Positions 43,328 through 53,000 of a stretch of 64,000 nt of DNA are shown here, piece after piece; position 1 is the stretch's first letter; every line of letters begins with the position of its first letter. This stretch comes from Mangrovimicrobium sp033283385 (lineage in GTDB: Bacteria; Pseudomonadota; Gammaproteobacteria; Pseudomonadales; Halieaceae), in contig JAWMQQ010000001.1 in NCBI GenBank assembly GCA_033283385.1, positions 1,984,001 to 2,048,000 on the forward strand. Reading direction: 5' to 3'. The notes beneath the pieces were generated by a model. The model was not told the origin of the DNA. It ran no database searches and saw only the letters and a program-made list of their open reading frames with translations. The translations under genes were made by a program, and so were the position numbers.

Positions 43328-44474
43328 GGTGGTACACCTCGATTGTCTGCGCCACGCAACGCTGCCAGGAAAACTGCGCCGCGCGGGAGAGCCCGGCGTC
43401 GATGCAGCGGTCGCGCCATTGCGCATCCTCCAGGGCGCGACGCAGTTGCTCGCGCAGGGCGTCGACATCGTCGGGCTGAACCAGCAGACTCTGCTCGCTC
43501 GCCACCTCGGGAATCGACGATACCGCCGAGCTGATCACCGGCACGCCGCTGGCCTGTGCTTCCAGAACCGGCAGCCCGAAGCCCTCGTAACGGCTGGGAT
43601 AGACGAAGCAGAGCGCGCCGCTGTACAACGCAGCCAGTTCCGGCTCCGGCAGGTAGCCCAGGTGGACGACCTCCCCCGAGCCGGCCACCTCGCGCAATCG
43701 ATCCAGCAGTGCCTCGCAGTGCCAGCCCACCGCGCCGACCAGCACCAGCGGCGTGTGCCTGCGGGTGAGCGCGGGCAAATCCAGGTAGGCGTCGAGGAGC
43801 GCTTCCAGGTTCTTGCGCGGCTCCAGGGTCGCCACGCACAGGAGGTACTGGCGATACGCCAGGCCGCGGGCGGACAGCACGGCCGCCACCGATTCGGCCG
43901 GCCGTGGCCGGTACAGCGGGTCGACCCCGAGGGGGATGACGCTGGTCCGCTCGCGCTCCACACCGTACTCTCGCAACACATCGGTTCGCGTGGACTCCGA
44001 AACACAGATGACGTGGTCGCTGTCGCGCAGGGCCAGCGGCACCATCCGGTTCATCCAGCCCACCCGCGCGGCCGGGTGGCAATCCGGAAACAGCCGGAAT
44101 GACAGGTCGTGCACGGTAACCACGGTCGGCCCCGGATGGTGCGGCAGGTGAAAATTCGGCGAGTGGAATACCGCGTCGGCGTGGCGCCTCAGCGGGATGC
44201 CGCTGAACAGTTGCACGTAATGCTCGTAGAGCCTGGTCAGCACGATGGAGCCGGCCGCGCGCCGGCGCACCGCCAGCCGGCGCGATTGCGCGACCGTGCT
44301 TTCTCCCGCAAGCGCTTCCAGCTGCCCTGACACATCCCCCAGGCGCCCCACGTTGTAGCCGAGCAGCTCCCCTACGGATTGCGATTGCAACAACCCCCCG
44401 GCCAGCACCGCGGTGTAGCGGCCGATACCGGTGAGCGGCGCCTGCAGGCTGTCTGTGCCGAGAATGACCTTCAC
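43311..44474 (-). CDS. GT4-family glycosyltransferase
   Basis: A 387-residue GT-B fold enzyme. It opens MKVILGTDSLQAPLTGIGRY, continues with VVTVHDLSFRLFPDCHP and has the donor motif YPSRYEGFGLPVLEAQASGVPVISS. LCVATLEPRKNLEALLDAY marks the C-terminal domain. It resembles the C-terminal half of the fusion protein encoded at 46458-48656. It lies 24 nt after the neighbouring sulfotransferase gene. Confidence 0.9.
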   Translation of the reverse strand: MKVILGTDSLQAPLTGIGRYTAVLAGGLLQSQSVGELLGYNVGRLGDVSGQLEALAGESTVAQSRRLAVRRRAAGSIVLTRLYEHYVQLFSGIPLRRHADAVFHSPNFHLPHHPGPTVVTVHDLSFRLFPDCHPAARVGWMNRMVPLALRDSDHVICVSESTRTDVLREYGVERERTSVIPLGVDPLYRPRPAESVAAVLSARGLAYRQYLLCVATLEPRKNLEALLDAYLDLPALTRRHTPLVLVGAVGWHCEALLDRLREVAGSGEVVHLGYLPEPELAALYSGALCFVYPSRYEGFGLPVLEAQASGVPVISSAVSSIPEVASEQSLLVQPDDVDALREQLRRALEDAQWRDRCIDAGLSRAAQFSWQRCVAQTIEVYHRVSAD

Positions 44475-44498
44475 GGCACTGCCCCGCTATCCGACCGC

Positions 44499-45470
44499 TC
44501 AGGTGACATAGCCGTAACGCTCGACATCCAGCCCCAATTCGTCGCGCAGCCAGCGGTTTCCATCGCGGCTCGCCTCGGCGATACGCTGCCGCCACTCTTC
44601 GCTCAACTCGACTTTCTGGCCGGGCGTTCCGCCGGCGGCCCGATCGATTCGCTGCAGCGATTCCAGGCGCCTTGCCTTGGTGGCCCTGCTTTTGCGCCAG
44701 TACCAGCGCCGGAGCGGATTGGCGTCAACCCGCCTGATATGCGCGTACTGGGCTTCGGTCACTCGTGTGTTGCTGTGTTCGCCCTCGATGAGAGCCAGTG
44801 TTTCATCGGCGTCGATGCCGACAAATTCCGACAGCTCACGGTAAAAGGCGACCGGATCGGCCTTGAGGCTTTCGAACAGCATCACCTTGAGATTCGTCCG
44901 CCCCAGCTGCGCCAGCGCCGCCTGCATTTTCGGCGCCTGGGACAACCAGGTCTCCAGCGAACCGAATCGCTCCAGCTGCGACTCCATCCACGAATCGAAA
45001 CTGAACCAGGGGCGGCCGAAACCGGGGGCCTCCTGCTTTTTCGACGCATAGTGACTCCGCAGCCGCTGCAGGTATCGCGATGTCAGCCAATCCTCCGGGT
45101 TGCGCTGCACCTGCAGCAAACGGAAGTCGGGAGAAAGCCTGCCAAAACGCGCGAGCAATCCACTGTAGGCCTTGGCTTTCAGCATACCCAGCCCCTCCCA
45201 GGAAGCCACTGCCACCTGCTCGGGCGATGCCTGTGCCAGGACTTCAGTATCGAAACGCTGCAGCACGGACTCCCAGTCCGTATCCGGTTTTGGATGCCAG
45301 AGTATCGGATCCAGCAAGTCGTACAACGCTTCACTGCGGCAGCCGCGGGATGCCAGGGATGTGTCCTGCTTGCCGAGGTAGAACACCTGGCTGTGGCGGA
45401 AAAACACTGCCTCCTGCAGGGTCGTACTGCCGGTTTTCGGGATCCCCGTGTGCAGAACCAGACGTTTCAT
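44499..45470 (-). CDS. PAPS-dependent sulfotransferase
   Basis: A 323-residue sulfotransferase-fold protein. The 5'-phosphosulfate loop is LHTGIPKTGSTTLQEAVF at the N-terminus, and the 3'-phosphate site is LLQVQRNPEDWLTSRYLQ (Arg and Ser). Proteins of this type transfer sulfate from PAPS to hydroxyls of sugars or lipids. It is related to its neighbour (both have HxGxPKT... and end WL..GLxxxRxGY), which suggests duplication and divergence. It overlaps the upstream sulfotransferase by 4 nt. Confidence 0.85.
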   Translation of the reverse strand: MKRLVLHTGIPKTGSTTLQEAVFFRHSQVFYLGKQDTSLASRGCRSEALYDLLDPILWHPKPDTDWESVLQRFDTEVLAQASPEQVAVASWEGLGMLKAKAYSGLLARFGRLSPDFRLLQVQRNPEDWLTSRYLQRLRSHYASKKQEAPGFGRPWFSFDSWMESQLERFGSLETWLSQAPKMQAALAQLGRTNLKVMLFESLKADPVAFYRELSEFVGIDADETLALIEGEHSNTRVTEAQYAHIRRVDANPLRRWYWRKSRATKARRLESLQRIDRAAGGTPGQKVELSEEWRQRIAEASRDGNRWLRDELGLDVERYGYVT

Positions 45471-46465
45471 TGCGACAGGTACCCCCAGCGGTCGAGCTCG
45501 AGGCCAAAAGCCTGCTGCAGCCAGCGATTCCCCTCGCTGGTGCGGCGCACGATGTCCGCCCGGGTGGCGGGGGAAATATCCGGCTTGGCCCTGGCCGCCT
45601 TGGTTCCTGGTGATTCATTGGGGCGCAGGTCCAGCAGGGATTTGCGCCGGCGTTTTCCGGAGAGCCGGAATGCCAGCGAGCGCAGGCTGGAGTCGTGAAT
45701 CGTCCCCAGGCGCTGCAGCTGGATTTCGGTCCAGCGGGTATTGTCTGCATTGCCGGCCACCAACTCCAGGGCTTCGCGGCTGTCCACTCCCATGAACTCG
45801 CAGATCTTTCCCCAGAAGCGCTCGGGCGCCTCGCGCAGTTCCTCGAACACGGCGACGTAAACATTCTGCTCGCCAAACAACTCGGCGTAGGTGCGGATGG
45901 TGCGCGGGTAGTCCAGGTGGTTGTCGATATCCCCGCGGTGGTTGCGCTCGAACCACTCGGTGAAAGACGGGAAAAAACAGCGCTTGCCCCAGTGTGCGTA
46001 ACCGCCGATGTTATCGCGCTTGAGCTGCTGCATGTAGGCGGATTCCAGCAGGCCGACGGGATGGCGAATGCCCACCAGGATTTTCGCCTGGCCGAGCAAT
46101 TGCCTGAGATTCTGCGCGCGCCGGCTGCGCATCTCGAAGCTGTCGGTGCCGTAGGACTCCCAGGACCAGACAGGCAATTTACCCTCGCCATTGTGCTGTT
46201 GAAGATACGCGTCCAGATGCTGCCGGCAGCTGTCGACATCGGCGTCGAACACACCCTGGTAGGCGACGTGCTCCATGACGCGGAACACGTCGGCGTCGCG
46301 GCAGCCAAGGTAGCGCTGGTACTTGCCCTTGAAAGGCCTGCCGTCGTAACGGCCGAGGTAATAGATGTCGCTGTGCAGGGCGAACAGGCGCCACTGCAGG
46401 GTCTTGGTCGCGGTCTTGGGCATGCCGATATGCACCACCGGCAGGCGCTGTCCGGGGTCAGCCAT
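45467..46465 (-). CDS. PAPS-dependent sulfotransferase
   Basis: A 332-residue sulfotransferase-like protein. The 5'-phosphosulfate loop is VHIGMPKTATKTLQWRLF. The 3'-phosphate site is ILVGIRHPVGLLESAYMQ. The C-terminal helix is NRWLQQAFGLELDRWGYLS. It overlaps the fusion gene by 8 nt and the next sulfotransferase by 4 nt, so the three are translated together. The acceptor is probably a sugar of the locus glycan; a lipid acceptor is possible. Confidence 0.85.
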   Translation of the reverse strand: MADPGQRLPVVHIGMPKTATKTLQWRLFALHSDIYYLGRYDGRPFKGKYQRYLGCRDADVFRVMEHVAYQGVFDADVDSCRQHLDAYLQQHNGEGKLPVWSWESYGTDSFEMRSRRAQNLRQLLGQAKILVGIRHPVGLLESAYMQQLKRDNIGGYAHWGKRCFFPSFTEWFERNHRGDIDNHLDYPRTIRTYAELFGEQNVYVAVFEELREAPERFWGKICEFMGVDSREALELVAGNADNTRWTEIQLQRLGTIHDSSLRSLAFRLSGKRRRKSLLDLRPNESPGTKAARAKPDISPATRADIVRRTSEGNRWLQQAFGLELDRWGYLSQ

Positions 46466-48656
46466 TGATCACTTTCTCGTAAAGGGCCAGGGTCTCGATC
46501 GCCGCCTGGCGCCAGGAAAAATCGCTGGCGCGACGCAGGGCGGCGCGCCCGAGGCGTTGGCGCAGTTCTTCATCGCCGATAAGGCGCAGGAATTGTTGCT
46601 GGATCTGTTCGATATCGTGCGGGTCCGCCGGCAGGCCGCCGGCGCCTACGACCTCCCTGATCGAGCTGTTGTCGCCGAAGACGACCGGAGTTCCGCAGCG
46701 CATGGCCTCGAGCGGCGGCAGGCCGAAGCCCTCGTAGAACGACAGGTAGCTCAGGCACAACGCGTCGGAATAGAGAAACGGCAGATCCTTGTCGTCGACG
46801 AAGCCGGTGAAGTGTATCCGGTCCTCCCTGCCCTCGGCCAGTTGGTATATGCCGTCGCAGTCCCAGCCCCGCTTGCCCGCGATTACCAGGTTGACCCGGA
46901 TCTCCGGCCGGCTCTCCAGCAGCGCGACAAAGGCCCTGATCGTGTTCTCCAGGTTCTTGCGCGGCTCCAGCGTCGAGAGCGAGACGATGTATGGAACACC
47001 CACCTCGATGCCATATTTCTTGCGCACCTTCCGGCAGTCTTCGCTGTTCAGCTTGCGGTGGAACAGGATCGGGTCGGCGGCCTCGAGGACCACGTGGACA
47101 CGCCCGGCATCCACCCCGGTATGTTGCAGGATATCGTCCCGCGTCGCGGCGGAAACCGCGAGCAGGCTCGCCCCGCTGTCGCAGGCGTATTCCAGCCCGC
47201 GCTGGGCGTTGCGGGTATTGGCCTCCGTATGCAGCTCGGGAAAATGCAGGTGCGTGAGATCGTGAATCGTGACCAGCTTGCGCGTGTGGTCATGCCGGAA
47301 GGGCTTGTAATGCTGCATCAGAGGGAGATGCACCAGGTCGTAAGCCGCCGGCTTCTCTCGCCCTTCAGTCAGCGTCGCGGCCGGTTTCGGCAGCAGCTCG
47401 CGGCAGGCATGGCTGAGCCAGTCCCAGGCATCGGCAAGCCGCGTCGCCAGGCCGCGAAAGAATTCGTAGATATCGTGCAGGACGGTGATCCTGTGCCGCT
47501 CGAGGAAGCGCACGAAACCGCGCGGCACCAGCGACATCACCCGGCGCTCGATCCGGATAAACGGATTGGGATGCGGCGGTTCCTTCCAGGCCGGGGCTTT
47601 CAGCCGGCGCGATCCGCTCGTTATTCCGGGCGGTAGCGGGCGCTGCGTGGGCTCCGGCCGCGGCTCGTCCACCGAGGCATAGGCCGGCAGGAACTCCCCG
47701 AAAATGACACCGGCGAGTTCGCGAACTGGCGTGATATTGCCGTGGTGGTACAAGTCGAGCTGCCATCGCGAATCCGCGTGCGCTACGGCGGGATACAGTG
47801 CGCGCAACAACTCCACCTGGTAGCGTTTGACACCGTCGTTGTCAGCGGACAGCAGTTTGTCGGCTTCCATCAACACGCGATACTTGCGGCGCACCTTGCT
47901 GCGCGGTATCCCGAGTTTGCGGCGCAGTTCCAGGTCGAGGTCCGGGTGCGGCTCGACAATCGTCCCGTCCTGCGTGTATCCCAGCCGCGCCATGGTATCC
48001 CCGTGGAAGCTCCAGAACAGCTCCTGGAGTTCCTCCGGCATTTCGTCCCGCCACGCGCCGACGACGCCCCGCCGGAAGAACCGCCTCGCCCGCTCCCGCA
48101 TGGCGGTCTCGTCGCCACCCTGGCGCTTGCCGGCGCCGTATTCGGGAATACCGTGCTTCAATGACTCGAAACTCGGCATCCGCCCTGGCTGCGGCTCCGG
48201 CAGCTCGATCAACTGCCCTATCCGCATGGCCTGGCCGAGGGGATCGGCAACCAGGTCCTCGTAACGAATGATCAGGTCTGCCCGCGCCACCCACTCGTCC
48301 ACGTTCGTCGACCAACCGCCGAAGAAGCTGCCATGCTGGGCGACGATGGCCTCCTCCATGTTGCGGCGAACGTCCGAGCCCGGGGCGACCAGGTCGGCGC
48401 GATGATGGGCGATGGAGCACATCGCATCGCGGCCGTCGCGCACCAGGCAAACGGCGGGGATGGCGAGGTCGAAGCCCGCCGCCTCCAGGTCGCCGGGGCG
48501 CTGGTGGGTCTTGACGAACGGGTAGTCTCCAAAACCCCGGTCAACCGGGTAGGCGGTCTCCTGGTGCCAGGTACTCGAGCGCAATCCGAATACCTCATAC
48601 AGCAGGTTGCGTAAATACGTGTTTCCCGAGCGCGGAAAGGACGCGAGCCAGATCAT
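46458..48656 (-). CDS. fusion protein: sulfotransferase + GT4 glycosyltransferase
   Basis: The 732-residue protein joins two enzymes in one chain. Residues 1 to about 245 are a sulfotransferase: MIWLASFPRSGNTYLRNLL is the PAPS loop, VCLVRDGRDAMCS the 3'-phosphate site and LIIRYEDLVADP a core strand. Residues about 257-732 are a GT-B glycosyltransferase starting KYRVLMEADKLLSADNDG, with YIVSLSTLEPRKNLENTI and the donor motif SFYEGFGLPPLEAMRCGTP. An insert rich in Pro and Arg (about 340-420) separates the two GT-B lobes. There is no internal stop or frameshift. As first gene of the operon it suggests that sulfation and sugar transfer are coupled. Confidence 0.88.
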   Translation of the reverse strand: MIWLASFPRSGNTYLRNLLYEVFGLRSSTWHQETAYPVDRGFGDYPFVKTHQRPGDLEAAGFDLAIPAVCLVRDGRDAMCSIAHHRADLVAPGSDVRRNMEEAIVAQHGSFFGGWSTNVDEWVARADLIIRYEDLVADPLGQAMRIGQLIELPEPQPGRMPSFESLKHGIPEYGAGKRQGGDETAMRERARRFFRRGVVGAWRDEMPEELQELFWSFHGDTMARLGYTQDGTIVEPHPDLDLELRRKLGIPRSKVRRKYRVLMEADKLLSADNDGVKRYQVELLRALYPAVAHADSRWQLDLYHHGNITPVRELAGVIFGEFLPAYASVDEPRPEPTQRPLPPGITSGSRRLKAPAWKEPPHPNPFIRIERRVMSLVPRGFVRFLERHRITVLHDIYEFFRGLATRLADAWDWLSHACRELLPKPAATLTEGREKPAAYDLVHLPLMQHYKPFRHDHTRKLVTIHDLTHLHFPELHTEANTRNAQRGLEYACDSGASLLAVSAATRDDILQHTGVDAGRVHVVLEAADPILFHRKLNSEDCRKVRKKYGIEVGVPYIVSLSTLEPRKNLENTIRAFVALLESRPEIRVNLVIAGKRGWDCDGIYQLAEGREDRIHFTGFVDDKDLPFLYSDALCLSYLSFYEGFGLPPLEAMRCGTPVVFGDNSSIREVVGAGGLPADPHDIEQIQQQFLRLIGDEELRQRLGRAALRRASDFSWRQAAIETLALYEKVING

Positions 48657-48854
48657 GCGAGGGTGCTACAAACAGGATTGGTTAGTTTCGACATTTGCGC
48701 GAGATCATACTGGATTCGAGCTGGCGATGAGACAAAATTCCCCGTAATTCGCCGATATTCCAAACTCCTGGGGGCGCGCCGCCGCCATCCCGCCAGGCAC
48801 TTAGAAATTTAGGTTTCTTAATTAACCCGCTTCGATTACAGTGTCCGCTACCCT

Positions 48855-48870
48855 GTGATCTACAGATCAC
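48855..48870. promoter_or_regulatory. operator-like palindrome in the divergent gap
   Basis: GTGATCT-AC-AGATCAC is a perfect 16-bp palindrome in the 313-nt gap between the divergent glycan operon (start 48656) and the LLM oxidoreductase (start 48970). It resembles a dimeric repressor site; the regulator is unknown. I see no other clear signal in this gap. Confidence 0.45.
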
Positions 48871-48969
48871 TCGGCCGGTCGACACAACAACAAAAACTGT
48901 CGGAACCTGCATGTTAAACACGGCAAAAGCCCTCTCGCGAGGCGCGCACGATCACCGGGAGTACCGCCG

Positions 48970-49881
48970 ATGAAAATAGGCACCTCCGCCAACTACCCCT
49001 GGTTTGGCCCCGCATTTACCGAGCTTGCCAGGCACACCGAATCCCTGGGCTTCGAATCCCTGTGGACCGGCGAGCACATCATCATCCCGGCGGAGATTGC
49101 CGACGCGCAGCGCTACGGGGTGCCGCTACCGGACAACTACCGCCACATGACCGACCCCTTCGTCTCGATGGCCGCCGCTGCCGCGGTCACCTCGACCCTG
49201 GTATTCGGCATGGATATCTGCCTCGTCAGCCAGCGCAACCCGCTGATACTCGCCAAGGAAGTGGCGACGCTGGACCGCATCTCGGGCGGGCGTTTCGTCT
49301 TTGGCGTGGGCCACGGCTGGATACCCGAGGAATCGGAGATCATGGGCGCGCCCTTCCGCCAGCGGGTTAAGATCGCCACCGAGACGGTGCGCGCACTGAA
49401 GGTGCTGTGGACCGAGGAAACGCCCAGTTTCGCCGGCGAGTTCATCAATTTCCCGCCGGTGCACTGCAACCCCAAGCCGCTGCAGCAGCCCCACCCGCCG
49501 GTGCTGCTCGGCTCGGGCAACGACACCACCGACAACACCCGCGCGCTGCGCCGGGTGGCGGCGATCGCCGACGGCTGGCTGCCCTCCATGCTCAGCCCTG
49601 CGCAGGTGCGCGAGCAGCTGGCCACGCTGCGCGAATTCTGCGACGAGGCCGGGCGCGACTTCGCGGCGATGGACATCACCGTGCTGATACCCGCCGCCTA
49701 CATGAACATCGGCGAGCGCCCCCCCTGGGCGCTGGAAGTCAGCCTGGGCGACGCCCGCGACCTGCTGCCCGAGTACGCCGAGGCGGGCGTGGGCCGCCTT
49801 GTCGTCGGCCTCGACGACATGACCGACGACGCCTCCTTTGCGCGCATCGAGCAGGCGGCGCAGGCCCTCGGGCTGAACTGA
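48970..49881 (+). CDS. LLM-class (luciferase-like) flavin/F420-dependent oxidoreductase
   Basis: The 303-residue protein is a TIM-barrel oxidoreductase of the bacterial luciferase superfamily. It begins MKIGTSANYPWFGPAFTELA. ESLGFESLWTGEHIIIP, the ring-binding DICLVSQRNPLILAKEVATL and FGVGHGWIPEESEIMG follow, as in F420-associated subfamilies. GGGAG precedes the ATG. Whether it uses F420 or FMN cannot be told here. It is a single gene, divergent from the glycan operon. Confidence 0.88.
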   Translation: MKIGTSANYPWFGPAFTELARHTESLGFESLWTGEHIIIPAEIADAQRYGVPLPDNYRHMTDPFVSMAAAAAVTSTLVFGMDICLVSQRNPLILAKEVATLDRISGGRFVFGVGHGWIPEESEIMGAPFRQRVKIATETVRALKVLWTEETPSFAGEFINFPPVHCNPKPLQQPHPPVLLGSGNDTTDNTRALRRVAAIADGWLPSMLSPAQVREQLATLREFCDEAGRDFAAMDITVLIPAAYMNIGERPPWALEVSLGDARDLLPEYAEAGVGRLVVGLDDMTDDASFARIEQAAQALGLN

Positions 49882-50028
49882 GCTACACCTCCCGGCCTGC
49901 TGACGGCGCATTGAAATCACGTGTAATCCGCTGAAAACCCCCGCTCGGTTATAATTCACACGAACAAGCCCGGCACTTCAAGCGCCGGAAATTCCACCAC
50001 AATAACGGTTGTCACGGAAGACAACGGC

Positions 50029-53000
50029 ATGAGTCCATTGAATCCACAGGGAGATTCCCGATTCACCCTGGCCGGGTTTCTCCTTCTCGCCGCACTCGGC
50101 GCCTCCCTCTGGAAAGCAGCGCCGCTGGACAGTGTGCGTCCCTCCAGCGAGCAAGCTCCTGCGGCGACCCGCCAGCTCGCGGGCGTGGTCCCCGCCAGGC
50201 TGTGGCAGGACCCCCTGCAGGCGGTCTACAAGCACGAGCAGGCGGTGGCCAGCGGCAAGCAGGTGCCCCGCTACACGCGCACGCCGGGATCCGCAATCGC
50301 CGACCTCGCCCGGGCGGCGGGCAGTGGCCCGGCCGGGGACCTCACCGTGCTCGCAGTGCCGGTGAGCCCCGGCAACTACCCGGAACTGGAGGAGCGCCGC
50401 CGCCGGCGCCGCTACGCGGTGATCTCCGCCCTGGGAGAGGAGTCCTTCGTCCCGCTCAATGCGGAGACCCTGGAAGTGTTCTACCTGCGACGCGACCTGT
50501 CCGGCCCCTGCCTGGAAGCCGATGGCGAGATCACCGCCACCGTCGACGAAAAGACCTGGCACGAGGCGCAGGCGGACTGCTTCGCCGTGCCTTACGAATG
50601 GTACGAGTACGAGAACGCCACCACGCCCGGTGGCGGCGGCACCGCCGGCGCGGGGCGGCGGGTGCTCCTGCTGTGGCTGGAAGAGCCGATGTTCGTCACC
50701 GAGCCGGCGCGCCAGTACAGCGACCTGCTGCACCAGCTGCTGGATGGCATCGGTGACCGCTCCCGCCTGCGTATCGCCTTCGACCTGCTCGGTCCTGCGC
50801 GCTCCGACGCCCTGCGCAACCTGGTGAATTCGCGTGCGGACGCCGCTCCAATCTGCTCGCTGGGGCTGGCGGAGTTCAATGTCTTTTCGCCCATCGCCAC
50901 CGTGGCCGACGCCGAACTCAGTTCCCGTCACGAGGGCACGCCGCTGGAGATGCTGCGGCAAAAGCTGCAGTGCCGCGACCAGCCGGCCAACGCGCCGGAG
51001 ATGAATTTGCTGCGCTCGATCCGCAGCGATGGCGACCTGATCGACGCGCTGGTGACGGAGCTGCGCGACAACCGCGACATTCACACCAACGAGCAGCACG
51101 TGGTGCTGTTATCCGAGTGGGATACCTATTTCGGCCGCTCCCTGCCGCGGGCGTTTCGCGAGCGCTTCTGCCCGCGCGGTTGCGACGACGCGCACTTCGC
51201 CCAGTACAAGTACCTGCGCGGCATCGACGGCCTGGTCGCCGGCGAGAGCAGCGCGGCAAGCACACAGCCGGGCAAGGCCGCGCCAGGCAGCAGCACCATC
51301 GAGGCCAGCGACCTGCGCCGCCCGGTGGGCAACGGGCAGTTCGACTACCTGCGCCGGCTGGCCAATGAACTGCACAGCAAGGACCGGCAGTGGCGGCTGG
51401 ACAACGGCCACGGTATCGGCGCCGTGGTCCTGCTGGGTAGCGACGTGTACGACAAGCTGCTGATCCTGCGCGCGCTGCGTCCCGAGTTCCCCGGGGCCGT
51501 CTTCGTTACCACTGACCTGGACGCCCAGCTGCTGCACCCCTCGGAGTACAACTGGGCGCGCGGCATGATCGTGGCGTCCAGCTTCGGCCTGCGCACGTCC
51601 TCCGCCGTTCCCATGGGCACCATGCCCTTTCGCGACAGCTACCAGACCTCGATCTACCTGGCGACGCGGCTGGTGTTCAACGTCGGCCTGCGCCGGGATA
51701 TCGGCCTCACGCCCGCGTTTACCGACAAGGTAAAATTTCCCTCCTCGCACGATGCGCAGGCGCGGCTGTACGACAAGCTGCCACCGATGCTGTTCGAGAT
51801 CGGCCGCCAGCGTTTTATCCCGCTGGGTGACGGCAAGCCGCACACCGGCAGCTGGAACACTTCCTACCCGCCGCCGCACCACGGCGCCATCGGCGGTGGC
51901 CTGCTGGCCATCGCCCTGCTGGCGGTCTTCGCGCTGCACCAGTTGCGGCCGCTCTCCGGGCGGCTGGTGGTGCTGGCGCTGCTGTTCATCACTGTCTTTG
52001 CGGGGCTGGGCTGGGCGATCGACACGCACACGCGCTTCGGCGAGGGCGAACCCGTCGACATCTTCTCAGGGGTCAGCAGCTGGCCCGCCGTACTGTTGCG
52101 GGTGCTGTCAGTCCTGCTCTCGGCGATCTTCATCCACGTGGTGCTCGACAGCCTGCGGCGCAACTGGCTGGAGCTGGGTAACCGCTTCTTCAACCTGCCG
52201 GCGGCAAAGCCCGACGAGGGCATAGGCCTGCGGGCGCTGCTGGTGTCGGGTTGGCAGCGCCTGCGCGCCTTCATCGCACATCCCGGGCGCCCGCCGCTGG
52301 CGCGGGTACTGCCGCTGTGCATGTTCGTGGTACTGGTAGTGGTGTTGCGCAAGCTGATGCCGCTGCCGCTGCCCCTGGAGCAGAAGATTCCGTTGCTCGC
52401 CGGGGTGTTCCTCGCCCTGATCGTCGTGTGGTGGCTCACGATGTACGGTTATCTCTGGCGAGGCATCAGGGTGCGCCCGATCAACCACCTGGACGAACAC
52501 TGCCTGGCGGCGGGCACGGCGCAGGCCATGTGGCGGGAGTACGGCGCCCACGGCCAGAGCGAGCAGCGCCTGATGCGCACCACCGGCTACGTGCTGGTTT
52601 ACTTCGCCTTCGCCGCCCTGCTGTTCACCCTGCTGGGCGCGCCCACGGCGCCCTGCCGCGGCGATTTCGCCTGCAACCTGGACCGCGCCACCACGGGCAT
52701 CTCTGTGTTGTTCATGCTGGGGCTGCTGTTCCTGGTGGTGGATGCCGCGCGGCTGTGCATCTGCTGGATCGATGCCATGCGCAGCGGCCAGCTGGACTGG
52801 CGCCAGACCCGCCTGGACGACTTCGAGCAAACCCTGAAGCTGCCCAGGGAGCACGCCCGGGCCTGGATCACGGTACACCTGATCGGCGAGCGCACTGCGG
52901 CGGTCACCCGGCTGATCTACTACCCGGTGATCGTCATCCTGCTGATGCTGCTCTCGCGCAGCACCTACTTCGATAACTGGGACTTCCCACAGGCACTGGC

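Noticed and set aside
43328..43468. ATG-initiated N-terminal extension of the GT4 enzyme ending at 42122
   Set aside because: The extra 47 codons lie within the upstream GT4 gene in a different frame and show no GT-B sequence.
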